Source of the DNA: Forficula auricularia
Lineage: Eukaryota > Arthropoda > Insecta > Dermaptera > Forficulidae
Assembly (NCBI GenBank): GCA_024734495.1
Contig: JALMQS010000069.1
Span: 1,562,216 to 1,626,215 of the forward strand
Length of the DNA stretch: 64,000 nt
Direction of reading: 5' to 3'
The first letter of the stretch is position 1. Each line of letters opens with the position of its first letter. Below the pieces are notes generated by a model, which saw nothing but the letters and a program-made list of their open reading frames with translations, did not search any database and was not told where the DNA came from. Of this stretch, positions 1 through 10,350 are shown in pieces. The position numbers and the translations under genes were made by a program.

Positions 1-291
1 GACCCTGTAGCAACTTGGCGTTGATACTTCCGTAAAAATTTAGAAAATAATGGTTGGAACGATTTCTGAGGTGTTTTTAAATTTTTTTCCTTACTAGGTA
101 TCAAGTAATGGTGTTATTAAATTGAAAAATCCAATTTAATGTGTTTTAAAAGGTGCATTTATATATAATGTTTCGGTCCATTTTTTAGAACTCTAACCAG
201 CACTTGAGATACAGAAATCATTAGAATTAGATACAGGTTTTGCATTCCAAATTCAACTTATTGTTAATCTAGGAAAATACTTTCAATTAAG

Positions 292-692
292 ATTTATATC
301 TAATAAAAATAGAGTCAAAATATGCCACAATTGCCACTATTTTTTTTCGAATTCTTGATATATTTTTTCATATTAAAAATTGAAAATCTACCCTTTTATT
401 CTTCGAAAACTTTTGGGATGATTTTCCAATCTCTTCTTATTTTAGAAAAAAATATCACATTGTATCAGATATGTTTTCCAGTAAGTAAAAATCTTATTAA
501 AATTTATATCTAATAAAAATAGAGTCAAAATATGCCACAATTGCCACTATTTTTTTCGAATTCTTGATATATTTTTTTCATGTTAAAAATTGAAAATCTA
601 CCCTTTTATTCTTCGAAAACTTTTGGGATGATTATCCAATCTCTTCTTATTTTAGAAAAAAAATATCAGATATGTTTTCCAGTAAGTACATA
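292..692 (+). repeat. tandem pair of ~210-bp units
   Basis: Two adjacent copies of a roughly 210-bp unit begin with TCTAATAAAAATAGAGTC and end near GTTTTCCAGTAAGTA. They differ by small indels. A single related unit occurs at about 37457-37645, where the same GTAAGTA end runs into a TA microsatellite. The units are part of the surrounding hAT-like repeat, and the open frame beginning at 322 within them is not a credible gene. Confidence 0.7.
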
Positions 693-827
693 AAAACCTT
701 AATCTTTTTTTTTTTTTTTTTACTTATAGAAAGTGGTGTAGGTTTTAGGTAAAACATGATATTAATTAATAAAGTAAAGAGTGTGTAGTTTCACACTGAA
801 TGAAATAAAACTCAAAGAGGTTTATAC

Positions 828-870
828 AAACTCAATATATTTCGGATTATTAGTCCATCATCAGGAGTTT
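828..870 (-). ncRNA. hammerhead-like ribozyme motif
   Basis: Minus-strand order: AAACTC, CTGATGA, one extra T, a short hairpin closed by GGA/TCC, GAA, the palindrome ATATAT, T, then GAGTTT. AAACTC and GAGTTT are perfectly complementary and would form helix I. This is the order of a type I hammerhead with a minimal helix III. The extra nucleotide between CTGATGA and helix II is not canonical, so self-cleavage is unproven. Confidence 0.45.
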
Positions 871-957
871 ACAGGTTAAAACTAATAATAATTGAACGTA
901 TGATTTAGATGTTAAAAATTGTGATCGCTCGTTCAATTATTATTAGTTTTAACCTGT

Positions 958-1000
958 AAACTCCTGATGATGGACTAATAATCCGAAATATATTCAGTTT
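958..1000 (+). ncRNA. hammerhead-like ribozyme motif
   Basis: This is the opposite-strand partner of the motif at 828-870. CTGATGA is at 964-970, the extra T at 971, helix II GGA/TCC at 972-974 and 982-984, GAA at 985-987 and ATATAT at 988-993. Helix I has a C-C mismatch next to the cleavage position, so this copy is less perfect than its partner. Confidence 0.4.
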
Positions 1001-1147
1001 GTATAAACCTCTTTGAGTTTTATTTCATTCACTGTGAAACTACACACCCTTTACTTTATTAATTAAACCTTAATATTTCAAGGATATTTATAATTTTATG
1101 ACGGGCCGCATTCATTGCAATGGTGGGCCGCGGGTTGGACAGCCCTG

Positions 1148-1319
1148 AGGTAAACCTTTTAATTTATTAATGTGTCTATATGGGGTCAAAATTTAGTTTT
1201 ACACACGAGTGGCGCAGCCCTGACACCACACTTGCACCATTTCACTTTTAATTTTTCTTTTTAGCTCCGTGTGCCATCCCCCTTTAGTATTTCTCGAGGG
1301 GCGACAGCGACCTAATATG
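1148..1319. other. unassigned spacer
   Basis: No gene, long repeat or recognisable element end is visible between the hAT-like terminus and the minisatellite. Confidence 0.4.
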
Positions 1320-1372
1320 TTGTACACCTACTTCCACTTGTACTTCCAAATATTTCCAAGTACTTCCAAATA

Positions 1373-2279
1373 CCAGGTGTACTGGAAAGTCATTACCGGT
1401 TTTTCTAACAGATGTCGCTAGGCTTAAGTATGCAATGTTATGATTTGACACATATGCATTTTATTCTACTTACATCAAGCTTCAAAGCTATACATGTTAT
1501 ATTTTCCTAAAGTAACACTTTCATAGATTTATACCTCTTTGAAAATGTCAAGTTTCATGCCTGAAAACGTGCATTTGCGGCACGCATTACTTTTCTTATT
1601 TAATCAAAAGAAAAAAGCCATCGTTTGCTGGTAGAAACTTACGGTGTGCATGCTTTAACCTTAAAAACATGGAGGTGTGGTTTCGAAAATTCAAAAGTGG
1701 TGATTTCGATGTGCAAGATAAAGAACGTTCTGGTAGACCAAAAAAGTTTGAAGAAGCGAAACTACAGGAGTTATTGGATGAAGACCCAACCCAAACTCAA
1801 AAACAATTGAAAAAACAATACACCGACAACAAATGATCAATTTGAACCACGCATTGATCGAAAAACGTCCAGAATGGGCCCGAAGACACGGTAAAGTGAT
1901 TTTACAACACGATAACGCGCCGTCTCATAAAGCAAAACCGGTCAAGGAAGCGTTGAAAGCACTTGGGTGGGACATATTATCGCACCCGCCGTACTCTCCA
2001 GACCTTGCCCTGTCCGACTATCAACTTTTCGCATCGATGGGACACGCGCTTGCAGAGCAGCACTTCGCCAATTTCGAAGAAGTTAGAAAATGGCTCGATG
2101 AATGGTTTTGCTCAAAGGACAAACAGTTTTTTTGGGATGGCATCCATAAATTGCCAGAAAGATGGGCAAGATGTATAGAATCAAATGGCCAATACTTTGA
2201 ATAAATAAATTTTCCATTTTCTTAAAAATTACGTAGTTTTTTTTTCGAAAAACCGGTAATGACTTTCCGGAACACCTAG
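1373..2279 (+). mobile_element. internally deleted mariner element
   Basis: Inverted ends of about 30 bp (CCAGGTGTACTGGAAAGTCA at the left; its counterpart ends GACTTTCCGGAACACCTAG at the right) are flanked by TA at 1371-1372 and 2280-2281. At 907 bp it is about 400 bp shorter than a full mariner. The missing part is the centre of the transposase. Ends and target duplication are well preserved, so it could once have been moved by a related transposase. Confidence 0.9.
1545..2204 (+). pseudogene. mariner transposase, deleted and frameshifted
   Basis: The N-terminal part starts at ATG 1545 with the frame MSSFMPENVHLRHALLF and then breaks. In other frames the helix-turn-helix region follows (LLVETYGVHALTLKTW at about 1626, then the DFDVQDKERSGRPKKF-like stretch). 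The centre, including the first catalytic aspartate, is deleted near 1810-1835. The C-terminal half (1833-2204) is open and keeps ILQHDNAPSHKAKPVK and PPYSPDLALSDYQLF, which hold the second Asp and the D34D third Asp typical of mariner. It cannot encode an active enzyme. Confidence 0.9.
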
Positions 2280-2450
2280 TATTTCCATGTGCTTCCAAAT
2301 ATTTCCAAGTACTTCCAAATGTTTCCAAGTACTTCCAAATATTTGCAAGTAATTGAATATATTTCCAAATAATCCCAAAAATTTCCAAGTAATTTCAAAT
2401 ATTTCCAAGTACTTCCAAAATACTTCCAAAGAGGTGTACACCTACTTCCA

Positions 2451-3919
2451 ATCGTGGATCACCCCTCAGTATTTCTTATCTTTATTGAAGCGTAGTAGCT
2501 AATGAGCTAAAATTTGGCACACAAGTTTATATCAATAACCTGCATCTGAATGTCAAGTTTCAACATTCCAGCTTAAGGAGGTTCTTTAGCGACAATCCAC
2601 AGAAAAAATTTTAGCCTCGTAACCCCTCTATAAATATGAACGGAACTAAAATTTTAGGTTATGTTTTTTTAACGTGACTGTCCACTCACACTACGAAATC
2701 TCTATATGCATACACACATACTACCGGATTGTTTCCAAGCCATTGTGCTTATATCCCCTCCACTAAAAATAACAGCCCAATATGTTTTTTTTTATTTTTT
2801 ATCAAAACTACGTGGTAAATAATTTCTATTTTTTTTTAATTTACTCCGTATATATTATTCTAACAAATATTAGTTTTTATTCAAGATGGTGAAAGTCCTT
2901 CAATGAAAAATAATAAAATAATGATCATTTCCCCACCCTTTCCCAATCTACCCTATATAAAAATGTCATTTTTAATTGCAATTATTTCATGTTTGGTGTG
3001 GTAAATCGTCTTCAAATTTTAACAGTATGTGTATTATGCTTTTAATGACTTATATTCCAAGTTTCAAAGACTTCTTGAATTTTTGCATTTGGGAAAGAAC
3101 TACCTTAAACCGTTTGCTGAGATATGCCAAATCACTAAAATTTACGTAAAGCATTATAAGTTTTTAAATAGTTTTCACTTTTTACTCCGACTTTCTTATT
3201 AATTAAAAACTCTGCTACTTTTATTTTGATAATGAAATACTTTTGAATTAAATATTTGATAAAATTCACATGGACTAACAAAATAAAGGTAAAAGTTTTG
3301 ACTATAAAAACAAAATGATAAGGGAGTGGTAGGAAACGTTCGAGTGGGTTTCACCCCCCCAGGCATCCCCTCGTCCCGCACCCCTAAGCCAGCGCGATGC
3401 TAATATAAAACTAAAAGCCAGAAAGATAAAGATTAAATTTTTGTTGATAGCCAAACTAAAAGAAAGTGCCATTCTCTAGATAAAATATTTAAAGAAACCT
3501 CCCGATTTTCTTCTTTTTAATTGGAAATAGATGTCTGTCTGTCTGTCTTGTTCTTTTATTTTTCCAATCATTATTTGCTCCATTAACTTTATATTACCCT
3601 TTGAAACGAATGATGCGTGTATGAAAAGTTTTCTCTTGGTTTGAAATTGCAAAAATTTACCTGTTAGAAAGTTTAGCCAGAGAACTTTGACAGTGTTTGA
3701 AAATAAATTTGCATTTGTTGAGTTTTTCTTAAGAAAAAAAAAAAAAAAAATGATAATAAAATAAGATTTAAGATGAAATTTCTATTTTCAATTTTTAAAG
3801 GGGTTAAAATGTCAAATGTAAATTGACTAAAATCTACCCGTTTAACTGAAAATATTCAAGAATTTAATAAAAAAAAAGGTATGAGGGGTTTTTCCTAATT
3901 TTTCCAATTTAAGATTCAA
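2451..3919. other. unassigned AT-rich sequence
   Basis: I see no gene, inverted repeat or element end. Small features are a (TCTG)n run at 3533-3550, an A-run near 3735-3750 and C-rich patches near 2931-2945 and 3353-3361. Confidence 0.4.
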
Positions 3920-4080
3920 ATAAGAATAAATCTAATTAAAAAGTTTTTAATTTTGCCAAGAGTAGCAGAGTTGTTGATTCATAAAGAGAAACAAAAGAGG
4001 TTCTCCTCTGCTTGATGCAAATAAACATACAGACATATATATCAAATATATATATGTATTTTTATTATTTATTTGTTTGA

Positions 4081-4118
4081 GACTTTAGTTTCGAAGGCTT
4101 GGCCTTCATCATCATCCT
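4081..4118 (-). ncRNA. hammerhead-like hairpin
   Basis: The minus strand reads TGATGA, a hairpin closed by GAAGGC/GCCTTC, GAAAC, TAAA, GTC. The CTGATGA box is altered to ATGATGA, and the hairpin can absorb part of the core, so this is a weaker match than the copy at 41701-41750. Confidence 0.3.
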
Positions 4119-4313
4119 TTTTTAATTATAAATATTATTTTTCATTGGACCAGTATCGCATGGATATTGACATTTTTTTGATCTTTACTTAGCCGAGAGC
4201 CAGTTAGAATTAAAAAACAATTTTCAGGTCACATTTCTTTTAAATATATGTATCCCTTTTATAACAAAGGAAAGTCTGACCCCATGAAAAATAATATTTA
4301 TAATTAATAAAAG

Positions 4314-4352
4314 ACTGTTGATGAAGGCCAAGGCTTCGAAACTATAGTCTCA
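4314..4352 (+). ncRNA. hammerhead-like hairpin
   Basis: The plus strand reads TTGATGA, an extra A, GGCC-AA-GGCT, GAAAC, TATA, GTC, then CTCAAAC. GAAAC-TATA-GTC is the best-conserved part and matches the arrangement at 41731-41742. Confidence 0.35.
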
Positions 4353-4364
4353 AACAAATAAATA

Positions 4365-4398
<34 letters not shown>

Positions 4399-4590
4399 TT
4401 GAAATATATATATCTGTATGTTTATTTGCATCAAGCAGAGGACAACCTCTTTGTTTCTCTTTATAAGAATGAATCGACAAAAATTATAAAAAGGTCAATC
4501 GATGGTGTGATCTTCGGGCCTTGAGGTCGAAAAATTTTAAATCTCTAAATAATTTTGTATTATTATTAATAAATAAAGTAATTAATTAAT

Positions 4591-4856
4591 ATTATCATTT
4601 CCGTCCATAATTTGTATTAATTTGAATGTTTATAATAGGAAAATAAGAACAAGTTTTTATGTGTGATTTTTTTATTTATCAGCCAACGTTTCGTCGACTT
4701 TGCCGACTTCTTCAAGGCTTCAAAAAGTCAAATTTAGACAAATGTGTGGCATGAATATTTGAAGTCTTGAAGAAGTCGTCAAAGTCGACGAAACGTTGGC
4801 TGATAAATAAACAGATCACACATAAAAACTTGTTCTTATTTTCCTATTATAAACAT
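4591..4856 (-). mobile_element. hairpin retroposon, GTCGAC subfamily
   Basis: An inverted repeat with arms of roughly 110 bp, flanked by TAATTAATTAA on both sides (4579-4589 and 4857-4867; low-complexity, so less certain). On the minus strand a tail containing TTATGGACGGAAATGATAAT follows the hairpin. Both arms contain a hammerhead-like core with GTCGAC-type helix II. The tail differs from the TTTCACC tail of other copies, so this is a separate subfamily. Confidence 0.6.
4682..4800. ncRNA. two head-to-head hammerhead-like motifs
   Basis: One is on the minus strand at 4682-4716 and one on the plus strand at 4766-4800. Each reads TTGAAGA or a close variant, an extra A, a hairpin closed by GTCG/CGAC, GAAACGTT, GGCTGATAAA. 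The self-complementary ACGT after GAA followed by T fits a dimer-type minimal helix III. The first core base is T rather than C in these two copies. Confidence 0.35.
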
Positions 4857-5060
4857 TAATTAATTAAATTATTTGTTTAAGAATTCAATTAATTAACATA
4901 TTAAAACATTTTTGTTGGAACCAAATTTTGCATACCTACCTACTCTGAATGTATGTGCAAATTTTGGTCTAAATCGAACAAAGGGTTTAGAATTTTGGAA
5001 TTTCTGAATTTCTGATTCACATTAATGAATTTGATACAATAAGAGTATAAATATAATTAA

Positions 5061-5765
5061 TATTATCATTTCCGTCCATAATTTGTATTAATTTGAAAGT
5101 TTATATTAGGAAAATAAGGACAAGTTTTTATGTATGACTTTTTTATTTATCAGCCAACGTTTCGTCGACTTTGCCGACTTCTTCAGGGCTTCAAATAGTC
5201 ATGCCACACATTCGTCTAAATTTTCTTATTATCTTCGTTACCATTGAAGACCATCAGAACCCAAATTTCAAAAAATATTTGGCACATTCACAAAAAAAAA
5301 AACAATTTTTCTTTCAGTTCTTTTTATATTAACAATTTCATTAGATATAAAACAGAAATAACACATATAGAATAAGGCAACCCTATTTTTGAACCAAAAT
5401 AGAGTATTTTTCTCCTTTTGACCGTTACATAAAGAAATTGATGTTACATAAAGAAATCTCAAATTCGAATTTGGTTGCCTCGTACTATATATGTTATTTC
5501 TGTTTTATATCTAATGAAATTGATAATATAAAAAGAAAAGAAAGAAAAATTGTTTTTTTTTTGTGAATGTGCCAAATATTTTTTGAAATTTGGGTTTTGA
5601 TGGTCTTCAATGGTAATGGAAGATAATAAGAAAATTTAGATGAATGTGTGACATGACTATTTGAAGCCCTGAAGAAGTCGGCAAAAGTCGGCGAAACGTT
5701 AGCTGATAAATAAAAACGTCATACATAAAAACTTGTCCTTATTTTCCTAATATAAACTTTCAAAT
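5061..5765 (-). mobile_element. large foldback element, GTCGAC subfamily
   Basis: Arms of about 280 bp (from about 5091, and back to about 5765) surround a spacer near 5371-5480. The left end has the same minus-strand tail as 4591-4856. Hammerhead-like cores lie at 5153-5188 (minus) and 5667-5702 (plus), here with the full CTGAAGA box. The inner arms add about 190 bp not present in the shorter sibling. A clean target duplication is not visible. Confidence 0.6.
5667..5703 (+). ncRNA. hammerhead-like motif
   Basis: CTGAAGA starts at 5669, followed by an extra A, GTCGGC-AAAA-GTCGGC (pairs with two G-U wobbles), GAA, ACGT, T. Compared with the minus-strand partner at 5153-5188, two helix II bases differ, yet pairing is kept through wobble pairs. 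That is weak evidence for selection on structure. Confidence 0.35.
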
Positions 5766-6456
5766 CCATATTAATATAATAATGAACTAATTTGAAAGTA
5801 TTGATTAGAAAATATGTATAATGTATAGTCCTCTTAGCTTGCTCACGAAAATAGATATACAGGCCTTTAGCGGTATTTCGTGTATGTTTGCAAATTTACA
5901 TTTCAAATTCTCTGATGTTAAGATAATATCCACTGCTTGCCGTGGGCAATGAATAAATGATAATTCCATATATATATATATAATATACCTATAGGAAAAT
6001 ATCTTGTTAGTTGATCAGTAGGATTGTTTTATTTATAGCTTTTTAAGATTTCGATTTTATTCAACCCGATACAGATATATTAAATGCTTGCGTTTAATTT
6101 TGCTGTTGCTAACCTGATTATGCAAATGTTTAATCACTGAATATTTTCCGATTGCGACCCTCTCAGCTTTATTCTTTAAAGGCATTAAAGTGTAATATAA
6201 GAAAATTAATCGATTTTATATAAATAAACTCTGGAAAACCATTTTTGATTAAATATTTATTGAAAAGTGGCCACAGTTATAAAACATAATTCTAATTTAG
6301 TGGCATTTTATGGATATCTATAGCATCGACAGTTAAATCGAAATATGTATTTTCTCTTATTAATTTATCTTGATTTTTGTTAAGGGAGAATGGTGTGGGT
6401 TCTTGGAGAAATATTTTAAATAAAGTAAAGAAAATTTTTTAAAATACATAAAAATA
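5766..6456. other. unassigned AT-rich sequence
   Basis: No gene, inverted repeat or recognised element. There is a short TA run at 5969-5983. Confidence 0.35.
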
Positions 6457-6554
6457 ATTTTTAAGAAAAAAATAAAACCGACATCAAAAAATTAAATGCA
6501 ACAAATAAAATACAATAAAAGGTATAAAATAATTATTATCTTATTTAGTTACAA

Positions 6555-7869
6555 TAAGGTGACCAACTATTTTTAAACGATAAAAACTTTATTTTCACTT
6601 ATAATTACACGAGAGCTTTTTTTGCCGAAGTAAACTTGACATTTTAATGAGAATTTTGTTGCCTGGCAACTAAACTAAAAAAATTACCTGTGAAAAAATT
6701 ATGAGTCCGTAGGACGAATAATTTTTTCTGGTAGTTTTTTGAGTTAAATTGCCCAAAAGCAACAAAACTCGAATTATAAAATATCAAGTTTACTTCGACC
6801 CCAAAAAAGCTTGAGTGTAATTCGGTAAGACAATTTAATGAATCAATACGTAAATCACAAAATTAACAAAATTATGACATAAATTAGTTTATTTAATTTA
6901 GAGGAAAAGTACAATTATTAAAAATACAATTCTTATAAACAACTTGATAAAAAAATAAATAGGAAAATAAAAATAAAAAAAATAATCGTATAGGATCTGA
7001 AATAAAAACATAAAATTAAATAAGATTTGTTTCCAAGCTATATAAAAAAATCCACTTGAACCACTTTATTTGTAAACACACCTATTTTGTTATGATTTAG
7101 ACACCTGTTAATGAAAAACAAACAAAAAATTTCTAATTTTAATATAATATAACAATATTTGCTTTAACCTATTAGTGGGTTTTAAAATTAAAAAACCAAT
7201 TAATAAATAAAACATAATTGAAAAAATAAAGCTAGGTTCAGTTTTGTCGATGGAAAAGTTAGGGTAAACTTTTTTCGCTGTCATAGTGACAAAAACACCG
7301 TTGCTTATGGGACTTTTAGTGTATGAATTAAATTGTCTTTTAAAAACATATTTTTCTTCGGAGTGGATTTTTTTGCTAAATGAGGATGTTCGTCTAATAA
7401 TGTAGCCACATCCGAACAACTTTCATTTTGCATATTAAATTTGATAATGTTTTTACAGAAAGTTGCGACTTCTCACTGCTCCAATAATCATTCCCTAGTG
7501 AAAATACCCTTTCAACAGCAGCATTAGTGCCTGGACAACATAAGGAAATTTCTATTAAAACTTTTAAATTTTCATGTGGGATATGTTCTACTCTAAAATG
7601 CCGAAAGATTTCTACCCATCTTTTGTCAAGTTCTATTTTCTCATCGTTCCATTACTTCAATTTTTCTTCATTTAAATATAAATTTACTCTTCGAATTTCT
7701 TCAAAGAGAAAATTGTCATTAATAACAATATCTTTTACTTCCTTCATTAATATATCAATATATATTTCAAATTATACAAATGAGTACTTTCAGAGTACAG
7801 GATTTGAAAAGAGTACGGTTTGCAAAAAAAGAGTACAAAACTCAGTAAATAAGTATAGTTGGTCACCTT
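6555..7869 (-). mobile_element. hAT element inserted in palindromic repeat
   Basis: The ends TAAGGTGACCAACTA and TAGTTGGTCACCTT are inverted and flanked by AGTTACAA at 6547-6554 and 7870-7877, an 8-bp duplication as expected for hAT. Removing it restores TTTAGTTACAACTAAAC, exactly as in the undisturbed copy at 59058-59072. At 1315 bp it is too short for a full element. A degraded transposase C-terminus is on the minus strand. Confidence 0.85.
7385..7755 (-). pseudogene. hAT transposase C-terminal remnant
   Basis: The minus strand reads WVEIFRHFRVEHIPHENLKV, then CCPGTNAAVERVFSLGNDYW, then SSEKSQLSVKTLSNLICK. This is the conserved dimerisation region at the C-terminus of hAT transposases. Stops follow and upstream frames are broken. 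Only about 120 residues are recognisable of the roughly 600 in a full protein. Confidence 0.85.
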
Positions 7870-8499
7870 AGTTACAACTAAACGAGGAAATATTAACATG
7901 AAATTACTTTTTGAAGTCGGTGCCAAACAAACTATACCTATAAGCGAGCGTACCCGCCAAACGTACTAAGTAAGATCCGTCGAGTGTGATTCATAAAAGG
8001 TATATGTTTGGCACCGACTTCAAAAGTAATTTCATGTTAATATTTCGTCGTTTAGTTGTAACTAAATAAGATAATAATTATTTTATATCTTTTAGTGTAT
8101 TTTATTTGTTGCATTTAATTTTTTGAAGTCGGTTTTATTTTCTTCTTAAAAATTATTTTTATTTTTCTCTTTTTAGTGATGTTATTAATAGTGATCATAT
8201 CATCAGAACTTGACCAAATTAATATGGCACCATCCCTAAAATACCCCCTTTCCAATAAAAAAAGAATCATCGTAATAGGTTTATAAACAAAGAAGTTAGG
8301 CCTGAACAAACCTAACAAAAAAGGTCTAATACCTATAAAAAAAATGGGTCCCAATCAGAAGATAGACTGAACCCAAGGCAATTTTTTTTTCAAAATCGGT
8401 TCACAATTGGCGGAGATATGAGGTAACATAGACACAAAAAAAAATTCAGTCGAATAGAGAACCTCCTCCTTTTTTGAAGTCGGTTAATAAAATAGTAGT

Positions 8500-8556
8500 T
8501 AGGTTTCACAAAAATAAAAGATCAGATGCTTGTTTAGGACGACTCTATATATCAGG
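8500..8556 (-). mobile_element. fragment of CTGAAGA-type hairpin element
   Basis: TAGGTTTCACAAAAATAAAA followed by GATGCTTGTTTAG matches the reverse complement of the right outer arm of the hairpin element near 10845-10890. It lies directly after the end of the palindromic repeat. The inner core is missing. Confidence 0.5.
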
Positions 8557-9326
8557 TATGGGCAACCTTTGCTTAGCTGAGGGCGTAATTTCGGAACTTA
8601 ATCAGGTCGCTGGCCGTAGGTAAGAAATAAGTAGGTAGTAGTGAATAAAATAGCGATAATTTTTATTTATTATAATACTTAGCATAATCAAACATAAAGA
8701 GCAAATTAACAAAAAAAAAAGATGGAAAAATCAAATTAAAATTAATGAGAGACTTGAGTTTGAAGCTGAGAAACAAGATGATCAATATTGGAGTTTATAT
8801 CACTAGTACATAGGCGCAAAGTGTTTTCTAAATTAACATCTGTAAGGCGAGTACGATGCTTATTTTGATTAATTTTTATGATTGAAAAAAGCTGTTCACA
8901 TTTATACGTGCTTCCGAATGTGCAAATTATTTTTCGTGCGAAAACTCTCAGCTGTGGATACTTTTCTTTGGAAAGGTATGTTCTGTAAAATTCGCTTAGT
9001 TCCACATCAACAAATTTAGACTTCAAATATGAGTCTTCTTGGAGCTTGATCAACTCCATTTGTAGGTGAAGCGGAGCATCTTCCACATTACACTTACAAG
9101 GATTTGCAAAAATATTGAAAGTGCTATCCAAATTCTGAAAATCGGAAAACCGATCAGTGAATTGCTCTGACAGTAGTTTTAGTTTTTCAGCATAGCGACC
9201 GTATTCAATGTTTTCGTGACTGGATAATGTTAATAAATGAAAACAGTATTTACTTCTCATTTGTGTTTCCCATAAGCGAATTTTGTTTTGAAGAGCTTGA
9301 AAATGACTGTACAGCTGATTTAGCAA
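8557..9326 (-). pseudogene. hAT transposase C-terminal fragment (GTF2IRD2-like)
   Basis: An open minus-strand frame of 194 residues (8742-9326) contains LWETQ near its start, PLHLQMELIKLQ, FYRTYL, and ARKIICTFGSTYKCEQLFSI followed by KHRTRLTDVNLENTLRL. These match the C-terminal region of hAT transposases related to domesticated GTF2IRD2/ZBED5-type proteins, including the dimerisation segment. The N-terminal two thirds are absent. The frame ends in a stop at 8742, and CAGGTATGGGCAACC at 8558 looks like the 3' hAT terminus, so this is a truncated transposon copy rather than a host gene. Confidence 0.85.
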
Positions 9327-9370
9327 TTGCCCTTGTTTAATTTTTTTTGCACGTTATTTGAAATTTCTGA

Positions 9371-9512
9371 ATCTCTCGCGGGCCAGATTGAAGCTGATGG
9401 AGGGCCGGGGTTGCCCATATATACTATACAAGCTGCTCCAGGCGTGCCCTTTACAGCTCGGCCCTCCGGGCAGGTGGCCCTGGTGGGCAGCGTCTCGGGA
9501 AGTGATTATTAG
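9371..9512 (+). repeat. GC-rich structured repeat, copy Y
   Basis: A GC-rich island in AT-rich surroundings: GCTCGGCCCTCCGGGCAGG, then TGGCCCTGGTGGGCAGCG and TCTCGG. The same module occurs at 11405-11475 and, inverted, at 26455-26515. It can form GCCC..GGGC hairpins. The frame at 9327-9512 across it is probably fortuitous. Confidence 0.55.
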
Positions 9513-9876
9513 GTCTCCAAAATTCATTTAAAAAAATCTCAATTCCCAAAAAAGTATGTTTTTTTTTGTTTTTGTTTTTTTTAATTATAAAACCTGGCAA
9601 AAAATTAACTTTTTCATTAAATTTAGCACGTAGAATTTTAACATTTTATTGTAGTTTAATAGATAGATATTTAGATATTTGCAAATAAATAACTCTCAGT
9701 TTTCTAAAGAGTAAATGTACAAAAAAAGCTAGAAATTTCTATATTTTGCCCCCTCCCTTCGCCCCCATACAGTCAATTTTGATAGTTGATTTTTACAGGA
9801 ATAGTTTCTTAATGTAATAAAGAATAACTCTACAAAATGTGATCAAGATAGGAGAGAGTTTTGGATAGTTGTGAGT
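9513..9876. other. unassigned AT-rich sequence
   Basis: No gene or element end seen; T-runs near 9557-9590. Confidence 0.35.
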
Positions 9877-10350
9877 CGAATTTCAAAAAATCCTGAAATT
9901 ACTTTTTAGATATTCGTATTTAGAATTTTATTAAGTAAAAATCAAGTAGATATCTTATCGTTCTTAATTGAAAATGCATAATTAGTGTAAACACATTGCA
10001 AAGATATTTTTCCCTTTTTGACCCCATTAAGAATCGAATTTCAAAAAATCCTGAAATTTTTTTTAGATATTTTAATTCATTATTTTTATAAATAAAAAGC
10101 AAGTAGATATTTTATTTTCCTTAAGAGATATCGCATAATTAGGGAAAACACACTTTGCCCCCTTCGACCCCCTTAGGGTTTGAGTTTCGAAAAAATCATG
10201 AAATTAGATTTTAGATATTTTAATTTAGTATTTTTATAAGTAAAAAGCAATTAGATATTTTATTCTGCTTAAGAGATATCGCATAATCAGTGAAAACCCA
10301 CTTTGCCCTCTTTGACCCCCTTAGGGGTCGAATTTCGAAAAATCCTTTCT
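9877..10350 (+). repeat. ~150-bp tandem repeats
   Basis: Three full units and part of a fourth begin TCGAATTTCAAAAAATCCTG or a variant, at about 9877, 10033, 10182 and 10329. Each contains AAGTAGATATTTTAT-like and GACCCC-like blocks. No coding sense. The following TGTCTGTTTTGATGATGAG stretch to about 10470 resembles the edge of an interspersed element. Confidence 0.65.

Larger units (their letters stand above)
704..1064 (-). mobile_element. hairpin retroposon with two hammerhead-like cores
   Basis: A 361-bp insertion is flanked by the direct repeat AAACCTTAAT (694-703 and 1065-1074). Read on the minus strand it is one long inverted repeat followed by a tail related to TTTCACCTTGAACCAACA and an A-run (a T-run at 705-721 on the plus strand), so it looks like a poly-A retroposon. 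Each arm carries a hammerhead-like core, at 828-870 on the minus strand and 958-1000 on the plus strand. The uninterrupted homologous target is visible at about 40987-41000 (AAATCTTAATGTTTC), which independently confirms the insertion and its duplication. Confidence 0.8.
1..1147 (+). mobile_element. hAT-like repeat, right-hand part
   Basis: The right end reads GGGTTGGACAGCCCTG, which resembles the inverted complement of the common hAT terminus CAGGGGTGTCCAACC. A near-identical end lies at 41018-41068. Inside is a tandem pair of about 210 bp: the motif AGTCAAAATATGCC occurs at 313 and 523, and a third homologous copy starts near 37457. A retroposon at 704-1064 interrupts the element. No transposase coding remains are visible, so this is probably a non-autonomous element whose left end lies outside the window. 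The superfamily call rests on the terminus alone. Confidence 0.45.
1320..2450 (+). repeat. ~20-bp minisatellite split by mariner
   Basis: Degenerate tandem units resembling ATTTCCAAGTACTTCCAAAT occupy 1330-1372 and resume at 2282-2430 beyond the mariner. Both outer edges carry GTACACCTACTTCCA (about 1322 and 2433). The mariner inserted at a TA inside a unit, so the array predates that insertion. Confidence 0.75.
3933..4462 (-). mobile_element. hairpin retroposon, long form
   Basis: Long inverted arms start from GAGAAACAAAAGAGGTT (about 3987) and end with the matching AACCTCTTTGTTTCTC (to 4461). The flanks are ATAAGAATAAATC (3920-3932) and ATAAGAATGAATC (4463-4475), a 13-bp duplication with one mismatch. 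On the minus strand a tail with CTACTCTTGGCAAAAT follows the hairpin. A second copy of the same subfamily is at 55291-55776. The inner arms carry hammerhead-like hairpins at 4081-4112 (minus) and 4314-4350 (plus). Confidence 0.75.
6457..8489 (+). mobile_element. palindromic CCGACTTCAAAA repeat, copy 1
   Basis: Nested inverted repeats are built from ATAAAACCGACWTCAAAA...TTTTGAAGTCGGTTTTAT. A central block (about 7925-8020) is framed by TTGAAGTCGGTGCCAAAC and its inverse. It extends asymmetrically to a final TTTTTTGAAGTCGGTTAA at 8489. A hAT element at 6555-7869 splits the left arm. Related copies are at 34372-35890 (reverse) and 58972-59788. I recall similar repeats as abundant in insect genomes but cannot verify the family. 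Confidence 0.65.
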
